In this document: positions 7,401 to 14,579 of the stretch, piece after piece
Numbering within the stretch: position 1 is the first letter of the stretch
Layout: every line of letters begins with the position of its first letter
Assembly (NCBI GenBank): GCA_965367215.1
Contig: CBDUIJ010000127.1
Span: 1-14,579 of the forward strand
Reading direction: 5' to 3'
DNA length: 14,579 nucleotides
Origin: Granulosicoccus sp965367215
GTDB taxonomy: Bacteria; Pseudomonadota; Gammaproteobacteria; Granulosicoccales; Granulosicoccaceae
Made by a program: the position numbers and the translations under genes
Notes under the pieces: generated by a model
What the model saw: only the letters and a program-made list of their open reading frames with translations
Databases searched by the model: none
What the model was told of the DNA's origin: nothing

Positions 7401-8354
7401 TCAATTGACGCTGAATACCGACCAGGCAGCCGCCAGCGACAACTCTTCCAGGGCAATGGTCCCCAGTCTGGAATTGCCGAAGCGATTCAGGCCCGGTGAC
7501 CAGACCGCAATGGACGCCTTGCCGGGAACCACCGCCATGATCCCGCCACCCACACCACTCTTGCCGGGAAATCCGACCCGGTACGCGAACTCGCCCGAGC
7601 CATCATAGTGGCCGCAGGTCATCATCAAGGCATTGATACTGCGAACGTGACTACTGGACACCAGGTCGTCAACGGCACTCAAGCCCGCCAGAAAACGACC
7701 CGCGCGTGCAAGCTGTACACAGTTCATCTCGATCGCACACTGATGAAAATAGGTGCCCAGAGTCAATTCACATTCGTGCTTCAGGTTGCCGGTCGATTTC
7801 AGAAAATGCGCCAGTGACCAGTTGCGATGGCCGGTGATCTTTTCGGACTTGGCCAGCGACTCATCAATGAAGATATCGTTGTCTCCTGCGGCCGTTCTGA
7901 CAAACCAGAGAATCTCTGCCAGCGCGTCCCTGGGCGCGCGACCTGCCATGATTTCGTCCGTGACCACGATGGCCCCGGCATTGACGAAGGGGTTGCGCGG
8001 CTTGCCTTTTTCCAGTTCCAGATCCACAACCGAGTTGAAGGCATTGCTGGAAGGCTCACGACCGACCCGTCGCCATAGACCCTCTCCGAACCGGCCGAGC
8101 GCGACGGCAAGCGTGAATGCCTTGGAGACACTCTGTATGGAGAACGGCGTTTGCGCATCGCCGTAGTTCAGCTGCGTGCCATCGCACAGACAGATGGACA
8201 GGCCAAACTGGTTGGGATCGATACATGCCAGCTCGGGAATATAATCTGCCACCTTGCCGCGGTTGGTGGACTCGCACATTCTGCCGACAATATCGGTCAG
8301 CGCAGAAGCCAGTGCTACGGGATCATCGACAGGGGGCGTACACGGATTTGCCAT
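7401..8354 (-). CDS. glsA: Serine-dependent glutaminase (GlsA family)
   Basis: This enzyme of about 317 residues hydrolyses L-glutamine to glutamate and ammonia in the cytoplasm, using a serine beta-lactamase-like fold. Counting from the ATG at 8354, the SxxK motif is S75-V-S-K78 in SIQSVSKAF. The other typical glutaminase active-site residues can be placed: N125 in VNAGAI, E171 and N178 around SEKITGHRNW, Y202 in GTYF, Y250 in GHYDGSG and V268 in KSGVGG. Length is normal for the family (about 305-320). A TTG at 8357 is an alternative start; AAGGA lies 11 bp before the TTG and 14 bp before the ATG. The gene follows the 87-residue protein by about 10 bp and is the last gene of a likely four-gene operon with two phosphate transporters, an unusual context for a glutaminase. 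Confidence 0.95.
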   Translation of the reverse strand: MANPCTPPVDDPVALASALTDIVGRMCESTNRGKVADYIPELACIDPNQFGLSICLCDGTQLNYGDAQTPFSIQSVSKAFTLAVALGRFGEGLWRRVGREPSSNAFNSVVDLELEKGKPRNPFVNAGAIVVTDEIMAGRAPRDALAEILWFVRTAAGDNDIFIDESLAKSEKITGHRNWSLAHFLKSTGNLKHECELTLGTYFHQCAIEMNCVQLARAGRFLAGLSAVDDLVSSSHVRSINALMMTCGHYDGSGEFAYRVGFPGKSGVGGGIMAVVPGKASIAVWSPGLNRFGNSRLGTIALEELSLAAAWSVFSVN

Positions 8355-8364
8355 CAACAGGAAT

Positions 8365-8628
8365 TCAGTCCTTTGAGTCGTGCTTGTCTACCAGCTCCTT
8401 CAGCGCACTGATCCCCTTCTTTCTCTGCGCATGAACCATATCGATCTGCTTGCGCAATGTTTCGAGTTTCTTCTCATCGAATTCCACCAGCGCCTTCGCT
8501 GCCAGATTCTTTTCCTTCACCTTCATCTTCTGCAAGAGAGTCTTCATCTCGTCACGATGCTCCTTGCGCTCCCTGGAATCGGCATCCAGGTAGTCTTCGA
8601 GTTTTCTGATCAGTTTCTTAAGCTTCAT
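8365..8628 (-). CDS. Small, highly charged helical protein, unknown function
   Basis: This 87-residue protein is rich in Lys, Glu, Asp and Arg, has no cysteine and contains no proline or tryptophan. It has no signal peptide or membrane segment. Leu, Ile, Val and Met recur every three to four residues throughout (for example KLKKLIRKLEDYL near the start and FDEKKLETLRKQI in the middle), so one long helix or a helical coiled-coil hairpin is likely. The ATG at 8628 has an AGAG overlapping the stop of the Na/Pi transporter gene, 9 bp upstream, and its own stop is about 10 bp before glutaminase. The tight spacing on both sides indicates a real, translated operon member. I do not recognise the family. 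It could be a partner of the PhoU-like tail of the transporter or of glutaminase, but that is speculation. Confidence 0.75.
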   Translation of the reverse strand: MKLKKLIRKLEDYLDADSRERKEHRDEMKTLLQKMKVKEKNLAAKALVEFDEKKLETLRKQIDMVHAQRKKGISALKELVDKHDSKD

Positions 8629-8637
8629 ATATCGACT

Positions 8638-10476
8638 TTACTCTTGAACCATCGTCTTGCCATCACTCTTCGGCGTCGTAGTTTCCTCGAGTATCGTGTC
8701 CCTGTCGTTGACGTCCAGCGTCACGGCTCTGGCGGCATGCAGCAGCTCCGGCTCAGAGGCACCAAACAGGGTTTGCGCTGCCAATACCAGATTCATGGAG
8801 ACATCATGCGCGTACGTACTGTCATTGAGCAAGGATGACCCCATCTGCGGTGATATCTTGCGACTGGCAATGAGCTTGGTCATCTCATCGGCCATGGAGT
8901 TCTTGTGTTCATCGATAGTGAGTTTCAATGCATCCAGTGCCAGCATGTCCATGACGCCATCCTGCTGCTGCCGTATGTCAAGCACCTCCTGAATGATGGT
9001 CGCAATATGACGCCTTATCTTGTTGTAGCTGTGACGAATATCCGGGTTGTTCGAAACCATGAACCGCTGGAGGTTCTTCTGCAGATGTTTGGTGTCCTTG
9101 ATGGCCTCGACGATCTGAACATTGGCCTCACGCAGCCACTGCAAGGTAGCGGCATGCTCTTCCTTGCGGGAGAAGGCCGTATCACTGATGAACACCAGTA
9201 TGGCGCTGTAGATGCTCTTGATGTGCTTTTCGTACATGGCATCGATACTACTTTCACCGGTCAATGGCTTGCCGTTGAAGCTCTTCACGGCCTGCATTCG
9301 GGTGCCACCCTCCTCTTTCGCCAGCCCCATCCCACTGGAAATGATATCGACTGCTGCATCGTAGACGCGCTGCGTCTCGTTCTTGACGGCCTCGATTGCC
9401 GTATTGGGGAATTCGGCCGACGCGGTGGATAGATACAGGGGTTGGTCGACCTCGGGAATACGATCGGGAATGACTCGCTCCAGAAACCTGACCAGCGTGT
9501 TGATGAAGGGCAGCATCAGCAGCACCCCGCCCAGATTGAAAATGGTATGGAATATGGCGAGCTTCAAGGTGTAGTCCGTACTCGCGATACCCAGCATCGT
9601 CGCGGTCCAGTCCACCAGATCGACCAGATGGAAGATGAGCGCAACCGATATCAGCGCCGTGACCAGATTGAATATCAGGTGCGCCCCCGCCAGACGCTTG
9701 CCGCTGGCCGTGGCATTCAGCGCACTGAGCATGGCGGTGATGGTCGTGCCGATATTGGCGCCGATGGCCAGAGCCAGGGCATTCTCGTAAGTGATCTGCT
9801 GAGCCGCCAGCGCCGTGATGATCAGTACAAGCGTGGCATGACTGGATTGCATGACCACGGTGGCGAATACACCTATCAGCATGAACAGCAGCACGCCCGG
9901 GTAGCCCGACACTGAATATTGCGCAAGATCGATCGTGCTCTTGAACGCCTCGAAGCCCTCCTTCATGTAGTAGATACCAAGAAAGAGAAAGCCCAGACCA
10001 CAGAGCACGGAACCGGCGCCCTTGAGCTTCGAACTCGACTGGAAAAGCAGCACGATACCGAAGACCAGCATGGGCATCGCATACTTGGCGATGTCCACCT
10101 TGAGGCCGAACCCGGCAATCAGCCACGCACCGGTAGTGGTTCCCAGGTTGGCCCCGAACACGATGCCGATACCGGCTGCAAGGCTGATAAGACCGGCACT
10201 GAGAAAGGAAATGGCGATGACCGAGACCAGCGAGCTGGACTGCATGACAGCTGTGCTGAGCATCCCGAATCCGAGGCTTCTCAAATGACTGGACGTGGCG
10301 CGCTTGAGCACCCGTTCCAGCAAACCACCGGTAAAGGCACTGAACCCCTGCTCCAGGGACAGCATGCCGAACAGGAAGATTGCCACTCCGGCAGAGATCG
10401 TCTTGAAGTCTGCGCTGAGCCAGAAACCTCCAGCCAGAAATAGAAATACAACCGGTAACAGAAGTCTTTTCAGCAT
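8638..10476 (-). CDS. Na/Pi cotransporter family protein with PhoU-like C-terminal domain
   Basis: This 612-residue inner-membrane protein has an N-terminal membrane half (about residues 1-345). It carries two copies of the NaPi-II core signature: QSSS (79-82) followed by GANLGTT (108-114), and QSSH (210-213) followed by GANIGTT (239-245). The C-terminal half (about 355-600) is soluble and mostly helical, with the appearance of a PhoU-like domain. E. coli YjbB has the same layout and has been linked to phosphate export; other members import phosphate with sodium, so direction cannot be read here. The ATG at 10476 has GGATGG about 5 bp upstream. The gene begins 28 bp after the PiT transporter gene and ends 9 bp before the small helical protein, so it is very likely cotranscribed with both. 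Confidence 0.93.
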   Translation of the reverse strand: MLKRLLLPVVFLFLAGGFWLSADFKTISAGVAIFLFGMLSLEQGFSAFTGGLLERVLKRATSSHLRSLGFGMLSTAVMQSSSLVSVIAISFLSAGLISLAAGIGIVFGANLGTTTGAWLIAGFGLKVDIAKYAMPMLVFGIVLLFQSSSKLKGAGSVLCGLGFLFLGIYYMKEGFEAFKSTIDLAQYSVSGYPGVLLFMLIGVFATVVMQSSHATLVLIITALAAQQITYENALALAIGANIGTTITAMLSALNATASGKRLAGAHLIFNLVTALISVALIFHLVDLVDWTATMLGIASTDYTLKLAIFHTIFNLGGVLLMLPFINTLVRFLERVIPDRIPEVDQPLYLSTASAEFPNTAIEAVKNETQRVYDAAVDIISSGMGLAKEEGGTRMQAVKSFNGKPLTGESSIDAMYEKHIKSIYSAILVFISDTAFSRKEEHAATLQWLREANVQIVEAIKDTKHLQKNLQRFMVSNNPDIRHSYNKIRRHIATIIQEVLDIRQQQDGVMDMLALDALKLTIDEHKNSMADEMTKLIASRKISPQMGSSLLNDSTYAHDVSMNLVLAAQTLFGASEPELLHAARAVTLDVNDRDTILEETTTPKSDGKTMVQE

Positions 10477-10504
10477 GGCGCCATCCGAAGCGTCACGAGA
10501 AGAC

Positions 10505-12064
10505 TCACAGCATCATGCCTCTAATGGTGAAGTACAACATGGCGGCCAGGAAGCCTGATACCGGCACGGTGATGACCCAGGCCGCGGCGATCTTGAGCAG
10601 GGCCGAGCGCTTGACCAGTTCGTGACGGTATTGTTTCTTCAGAGCACGACGCTCCTTCTTGGTCAGATCGACTGACCCCTTGTTCTTCTTGAGCTCCTGA
10701 ATCATGCGTCCTTTCTGCGCCAGATTGACAGACTCGAACAGCGCCAGAAAGGCTTCGACTTCCACACGATCAGCCCCCTGGTGATGGTGCTCGATTTCAC
10801 TGACCATCACGGCATAGTTGGCCTTGATGTATTCGCGCAGAAACCCGACGCCGAAAACCGCCCCGACGGCTATATGCGTCGAACTGACCGGTAGACCGAA
10901 GTGCGTTGCCAGGATCACGGTAATGGCCGCGCTCAGCGCAATGCAATACGCTCGAGTCTGGTTGAGTTCTGTGATTTCGGAGCCGACGGTCCGAATCAGC
11001 TTCGGCCCATACAGCGCCAGTCCCAGAGCAATACCGACAGCTCCGATGAGCATGACCCAGATGGGAATGGAAGCCTTGCTGGCAATGACACCGGTACTCA
11101 CCGCGTCGCTGATGGCCGCAAGCGGGCCCACGGCGTTGGCGACATCGTTGGCACCATGGGCAAAACTGAGCAGAGCTGCAGCAAAGATCAGGGGCACCAC
11201 GAACAGCTTGTCGAGGGCCTGCTTGCTGTTTTCCATATTGGTGGTAGAGCGACGCACGGTGATGATACTGATGAGCCACACGGTGAGCCCCACGACCAGA
11301 CCCAGCAACACGGCCGTGGTGAAGTCGACATGCACGATTTTCTTCAAACCCTTGAGAATCAGGTAGGTACCGAAGGCCCAGCCCATGACGCCGATCAGAG
11401 CCGGAACCATACGCCGCGCCGCCGCAATACGATCCGCCTTGTACATGATGGTGTGTTTTATCAGGTACAGGAATGCAGCGGCGATGACACCGCCCATGAA
11501 GGGTGATATCAACCAGCTCATGACGATCTGGCCGACCTTCCCCCAGTCAGCGATTCCCAGTCCGCCCGCGGCAATTCCCGCACCCAGCACACCACCCACA
11601 ATGGAATGTGTGGTGGATACCGGCGCCCCCATCACGGTAGCCAGGTTCAGCCACAAGGCACCTGCCAGCAGGGCTGCCGTCATGACCCAGACAAAGGTCT
11701 CCGTATCGGCAATCAGGTCAGGATTGATGATGCCACTCTTGATCGTGCTGACGACATCACCACCAGCTATCAGCGCACCAGCGGCCTCGAAGATCGCGGC
11801 AATCAGGATCGCACCGGTCAGGGTCAGAGCGCGTGATCCCACCGCCGGTCCGACATTGTTTGCCACGTCGTTGGCGCCGATGTTGAGCGCCATGTAACCG
11901 CCGATCATGGCGGCAACAACCAGCATGTTGCTGACGCCCTCGGTCAGCGAGCCGACAAACAGGACAATGGAAATGATGAACAACAATGCCGTTCCCAGGC
12001 GAAATAATTCCTTTCGACCTGCCCAGGTGGCATGCTCTATCTCGGCAATCTTTTCAATTTCCAT
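10505..12064 (-). CDS. PiT-family inorganic phosphate transporter
   Basis: This inner-membrane protein of about 519 residues has the duplicated PiT signature in inverted halves: GANDVANNVGP (63-73) and GANDVANAVGP (304-314). Each is followed by a second conserved motif, PVSTTH (148-153) and PVSSTH (392-397). PiT proteins carry phosphate, often as a metal-phosphate complex, with protons or sodium. A charged cytoplasmic segment of about 80 residues (EVEAFLALFESV... to KKERRALKKQYR) precedes the last membrane helix. The ATG at 12064 was chosen over an in-frame GTG at 12109 because the extra 15 residues are not conserved-looking and have no ribosome site; the ATG itself has only a weak GGAAA. It is the first gene of a likely operon with the Na/Pi transporter, the small helical protein and glutaminase. 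Confidence 0.94.
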   Translation of the reverse strand: MEIEKIAEIEHATWAGRKELFRLGTALLFIISIVLFVGSLTEGVSNMLVVAAMIGGYMALNIGANDVANNVGPAVGSRALTLTGAILIAAIFEAAGALIAGGDVVSTIKSGIINPDLIADTETFVWVMTAALLAGALWLNLATVMGAPVSTTHSIVGGVLGAGIAAGGLGIADWGKVGQIVMSWLISPFMGGVIAAAFLYLIKHTIMYKADRIAAARRMVPALIGVMGWAFGTYLILKGLKKIVHVDFTTAVLLGLVVGLTVWLISIITVRRSTTNMENSKQALDKLFVVPLIFAAALLSFAHGANDVANAVGPLAAISDAVSTGVIASKASIPIWVMLIGAVGIALGLALYGPKLIRTVGSEITELNQTRAYCIALSAAITVILATHFGLPVSSTHIAVGAVFGVGFLREYIKANYAVMVSEIEHHHQGADRVEVEAFLALFESVNLAQKGRMIQELKKNKGSVDLTKKERRALKKQYRHELVKRSALLKIAAAWVITVPVSGFLAAMLYFTIRGMML

Positions 12065-12380
12065 GCGTGATTTTCGTTTCCATTGTGCTGAATAGGTCCC
12101 ATGCAGCACGGGAGGATGCGACGGTCAGAATAACGTCAGATCGCACAGCCTGCTACCTGTCACAACCTATCACTATATTCACCCTGTCTACTGTTTTCCC
12201 GACAACTGAATTGATACTGATCAATGTATGGCAAGGCTTGTAATGCTCGAATTTTCTCGACAGCGGCGCTGCCTGAGCCATCACTCGACCACACGGCACA
12301 TCCGCTCAGCCCCGCCCCCATTGCAGCAACATTCAAACTCGAGTAGCGGCACGAACGCAGCCGGTATTCAACGCACGCCC
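12065..12380. other. Intergenic region upstream of the phosphate/glutaminase operon
   Basis: This 316-bp gap separates the stop of the M16-like lipoprotein gene from the PiT gene start. It holds a perfect FNR/ANR-type palindrome (12211-12224) and, on the minus strand, a TATAGT hexamer (12177-12172) that is one base from the -10 consensus, about 108 bp before the ATG. No matching -35 was found at 16-18 bp. Short ORFs here have no ribosome sites and no recognisable protein. The part next to the lipoprotein gene (about 12240-12380) shows no clear terminator hairpin with a T-run. Confidence 0.5.
12211..12224 (-). promoter_or_regulatory. Perfect FNR/ANR-type binding site upstream of PiT operon
   Basis: TTGATACTGATCAA matches all ten defined bases of TTGAT-N4-ATCAA. 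It is palindromic, so direction is not fixed; the nearest downstream gene is PiT on the minus strand, 147 bp away. A possible -10 (TATAGT, 12177-12172) would place its centre near -52, which is not the usual -41.5 or -61.5 position. Repression, or a different start site, is therefore possible. The site is seen; regulator and effect are inferred. Confidence 0.45.
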
Positions 12381-13739
12381 CTAACAGTCAACGGCCTGTA
12401 CCGGTTCCGTGATCACACAGGCCCCCGGCAATGCGTTTGCATCGGGTGAGCTGACAACAACAATGAATTCATCTGCACCTGGAAATGACCCGCTCAAGCG
12501 TTGCTTGAGACTTTGCTCCGTGACAGCCTTCATCTCATCCTGCAGTTCGAGTATCTTTTCCAATTTCATCCCCTCAAGCTTTGCCACCAATGCAACAAAT
12601 GCCATTGTTCCCGTGTCCTTGCGCGACTCCTTGATACTCTCTTCAAAGGGCTCCTTGCGCTTCTGAAGGTCGCCATCAGGACCTTCCACCAGGAACCTTG
12701 CATATGCCAGCTTGATCACTTTTTCAGCTTCTGCAACCTTACCGGTCTCCACCTGCCCGGAGAGCAGGAGAAAGCGATTATCTGCAGTGAACCCCTGAAA
12801 ACCCGCCACGTAGCCATAACTGGCCCGCAACTCCGTGCGAACGGCTTCGAACAGCACACTGTCATTTCCGCCGCCCAAAGCTCTGCTCAACACAAGATCC
12901 TCGGACTCCCCACCTTCTCGAGTGGGCGGCACCTTTGCGATGAATGACAGTGTGCTGACTTCTGCCTCTGGGTCATGCATCACTAGTCGTCTGGGAGAAA
13001 AGTCTGCCTCGACAGACCCCTTCTTGCCGGCCTTGCCTTCAGGTACGCCATCGAACAGGGTGTCGACAATCACACCGGCCTCCTTGATATCCAGATCACC
13101 GGCCACTGCGATGATTGCACCGCTGCGCTTGATGGTGGACTCAACCCATTTTGCAACGTCTGCGCGCGTGACGTCATCGATCATGCCGGGCACATCCAGT
13201 GACAGGAATTCTCGCACCGGCTGACTGCCAAATACCGCCCATCGCATGGCTTCGAATCCCTTGCTCGCAGCCTTGGGACGCGCCTCGTTCATCTGTCCCG
13301 AGAACTCATCACGGATACGCTCGAGCCATTTCTCGTCCAGTGTCGGACTTTCAAGATGTGCATTGACGATCTTGAGCGTTTCATCCTGATGTTCCGGCGA
13401 ATAATGCAAGGTGCCATAGACATACTCAGCCGATGGCATCAGGAAACCTTCCGATTCAATGTCGGCAAATTTCTCTTCCACCACACTGGGTGGGAATTCC
13501 TCCGTACCACCAGCCAACAGCAGGCGGCTGGCGATATAGGGCACAGCCTGGTTCTCAGCCTGATCAAACGCCCAGTTACTGGGCCACGCCACCTGTATCG
13601 TGATTCGCTTGTTGCCGGGCATTTCAACCAACGCATACTCCAGACCGGTATCGCTGACGCCCTCATGAACAAGCAGCTTCCCGGAATCACAGGCACTCAG
13701 CATCAACAGCAGCAGAGCCACACACGCTGTACGCGTCAT
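12381..13739 (-). CDS. M16-like (insulinase-fold) lipoprotein lacking the zinc motif
   Basis: This 452-residue protein begins with a lipoprotein signal peptide: a short positive start, a leucine run, and a lipobox LSAC with C17 as the lipidation site. It is therefore probably anchored to the inner or outer membrane facing the periplasm. The rest resembles two M16 half-domains (about 25-215 and 225-440), with typical stretches such as IIAVAGDLDIKEA and ALGGGNDSVLFEAVRTELRAS. The place where M16 proteases carry HxxEH instead reads ASRLLLAGGTEEF, so this subunit should be inactive, like the non-catalytic partners in two-gene M16 systems. The ATG has a strong GGAG 8 bp upstream and overlaps the stop of the upstream M16 gene by one base (TAATG), so the two are translationally coupled. 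Any partner would be the upstream protein, which here is broken. Confidence 0.85.
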   Translation of the reverse strand: MTRTACVALLLLMLSACDSGKLLVHEGVSDTGLEYALVEMPGNKRITIQVAWPSNWAFDQAENQAVPYIASRLLLAGGTEEFPPSVVEEKFADIESEGFLMPSAEYVYGTLHYSPEHQDETLKIVNAHLESPTLDEKWLERIRDEFSGQMNEARPKAASKGFEAMRWAVFGSQPVREFLSLDVPGMIDDVTRADVAKWVESTIKRSGAIIAVAGDLDIKEAGVIVDTLFDGVPEGKAGKKGSVEADFSPRRLVMHDPEAEVSTLSFIAKVPPTREGGESEDLVLSRALGGGNDSVLFEAVRTELRASYGYVAGFQGFTADNRFLLLSGQVETGKVAEAEKVIKLAYARFLVEGPDGDLQKRKEPFEESIKESRKDTGTMAFVALVAKLEGMKLEKILELQDEMKAVTEQSLKQRLSGSFPGADEFIVVVSSPDANALPGACVITEPVQAVDC

Positions 13740-14536
13740 TATTCTTCTCCATCCGTGTCTTGAATCAGAGCCACAGCCTTGCGGCCATCCCCCTGAAAGG
13801 TCTTGAGTAATCGATTCAGTGCATCCAGCGACAAGCTTCCCTGCAGACCTTGCAGCTTCTGGCTGGACAATGGCTCACGCAGACTCGACGTTCTCCGTAT
13901 GACGTATCGCGCCATCCACCGAGAGGTCTCGCTCTCATCATCCCAGTCGGGCCAGTCAGACTCGGATCTTTTCCGAATACGCTCGAAGGTGCTGACCGGG
14001 ATACCGTTCATTGAATCATTCAGAGTTGCTTCGAATGCGGATTGCAACTGGTCCAGCGTCACACCACTATCCGGCGTCGCTTCAAACCAGAGTTCCAAAT
14101 GCTGTTCATCCAGTGGAAACACATTGATGTTGAAGCTCCGTGCGACAAAGGCATCAAATCGCAAAGGGCCCGCCAGTCCTCCCGGCAAGCTTGATATCAG
14201 CACCTCACGCAACTGCCGGGTCTGCACCTCCAGAGTATCGAAGTCGACCGGCTGCTCCAAAGCCACCACCTTGCGCAACACGATGCGTGATTCCACACCG
14301 GCAACGTCGACGTTGAAAACCTCGGATCGGGCTTCCGCCAGTTGAAAACGCACCGGTGATGGCTCATGCACCTCGTCAGTCTGCAAGGCAGGGATTTCCG
14401 CAGCCTTGATGGCCTGCAGAACCTCTTTTTCGCTGACGTCACCCACAATCACCAGAAACGCGTTGCCAGGCGTATGCGTCGCTGGTCCAGGCGTTTGAAT
14501 GCAGCACTGCGTCACTGGATTCAACACCGAACACAT
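13739..14536 (-). CDS. M16 peptidase gene, downstream part after a frame break
   Basis: An open frame of about 265 codons ends in a TAA that overlaps the lipoprotein start. It carries the later parts of an M16 catalytic subunit: GNAFLVIVGDVSEKEV (the beta-strand that closes the first half-domain, at 14470-14420) and then a second half-domain-like region rich in DE and L. The ATG at 14536 is only the first start in this frame. The residues before about 14485 look unrelated to any M16 protein and include implausible cysteine and proline runs, so true homology starts near ATHTPGNAF. The upstream zinc motif is in a different frame, described separately. As it stands, this frame alone lacks HxxEH and the third zinc ligand and cannot encode an active protease. 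The remaining sequence shows no stop, which suggests a recent break or a sequence error. Confidence 0.6.
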   Translation of the reverse strand: MCSVLNPVTQCCIQTPGPATHTPGNAFLVIVGDVSEKEVLQAIKAAEIPALQTDEVHEPSPVRFQLAEARSEVFNVDVAGVESRIVLRKVVALEQPVDFDTLEVQTRQLREVLISSLPGGLAGPLRFDAFVARSFNINVFPLDEQHLELWFEATPDSGVTLDQLQSAFEATLNDSMNGIPVSTFERIRKRSESDWPDWDDESETSRWMARYVIRRTSSLREPLSSQKLQGLQGSLSLDALNRLLKTFQGDGRKAVALIQDTDGEE

Positions 14537-14579
14537 TCTGCCAGACGAGATGCTCGGTATAGTGAGCCAGCCCTTCAGG
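14439..14579 (-). pseudogene. M16 peptidase gene, zinc-motif fragment in another frame (partial)
   Basis: From the right edge, frame 14579 reads PEGLAHYTEHLVWQNVFG, a clear M16 active-site segment with HYTEH (HxxEH, 14564-14550) giving two zinc histidines and the catalytic glutamate. It continues to HSNAWTSDAYAW, equal to the conserved N-A-x-T-S segment that follows about 20-30 residues later, then meets a TGA at 14441-14439. The rest of the domain (GNAFLVIVGDV) is in the next frame only about 30 codons after HxxEH, where about 110-130 residues are expected. About 100 residues, including the third zinc ligand Glu, are therefore missing along with a change of frame. The gene is also cut by the window edge, so its start and signal peptide are not seen. 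It could be a true deletion or a sequencing/assembly error. Confidence 0.65.
14466..14494. repeat. 8-bp direct repeat at the M16 frame break
   Basis: CCAGGCGT occurs at 14466-14473 and again at 14487-14494 (plus strand), 21 bp apart. The repeats sit exactly where the two M16 frames meet (NAWTSDAY in one, ATHTPGNAF in the other). Short repeats of this kind can promote deletion by slippage, or mislead assembly. That they caused the break is inference. Confidence 0.4.

Noticed and set aside
9442..11897. Several long plus-strand open frames opposite the Na/Pi and PiT genes
   Set aside because: Their low-complexity Arg/His/Gly/Asp or Ser/Thr/Pro/Ala compositions mirror the membrane codons on the other strand; none has a ribosome site or a domain.
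12157..12173. Pho-box-like direct repeat CTGTCAC-AAC-CTATCAC upstream of the PiT gene
   Set aside because: The half-sites are 10 bp apart instead of 11, each has mismatches, and the orientation points away from the operon. It is worth scoring with a PhoB matrix but too weak to list.

Overview
The window looks like chromosomal DNA from a free-living, probably aquatic, gammaproteobacterium. The evidence is moderately GC-rich coding sequence with short gaps, a zinc-ribbon thioredoxin (TrxC type), a tandem universal stress protein, a serine-dependent glutaminase, PiT and Na/Pi phosphate transporters, and a GGDEF-EAL protein next to a BLUF photoreceptor. I cannot name a genus. I see no tRNA, rRNA, CRISPR array, insertion sequence or phage gene.

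Layout. Positions 1-86 hold the first 28 codons of a minus-strand gene that runs off the window. Positions 355-3391 form the only plus-strand block: a two-domain VOC (glyoxalase-fold) protein, then a cytoplasmic PAS-like/GGDEF/EAL cyclic-di-GMP protein whose stop overlaps the start of a short BLUF blue-light sensor. From 3494 to the right end every gene is on the minus strand. In transcription order (right to left) they are: a broken M16 (insulinase-type) peptidase gene, an M16-like lipoprotein without the zinc motif, a PiT phosphate transporter, a Na/Pi cotransporter with a PhoU-like tail, an 87-residue charged helical protein, glutaminase, a double-UspA protein, TrxC, a class V aminotransferase and a patatin-like phospholipase.

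How the genes work together. The GGDEF-EAL/BLUF pair (4-bp overlap) is probably a two-protein light-responsive c-di-GMP module, like the fused BlrP1 or the PapB/PapA pair but with both GGDEF and EAL motifs intact. PiT, Na/Pi transporter, small helical protein and glutaminase are separated by 7-28 bp and form a likely operon linking phosphate movement to glutamine hydrolysis. Two FNR/ANR-like sites lie between genes: a perfect one upstream of the phosphate operon, and a one-mismatch one upstream of trxC at the spacing of a class II FNR promoter.

The main anomaly is at the right edge. The HxxEH zinc motif and the following M16 segment are in one frame, the rest of the same domain is in another, and roughly 100 residues that normally lie between them, including the third zinc ligand, are absent. 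The cause is either a real deletion or an assembly error.
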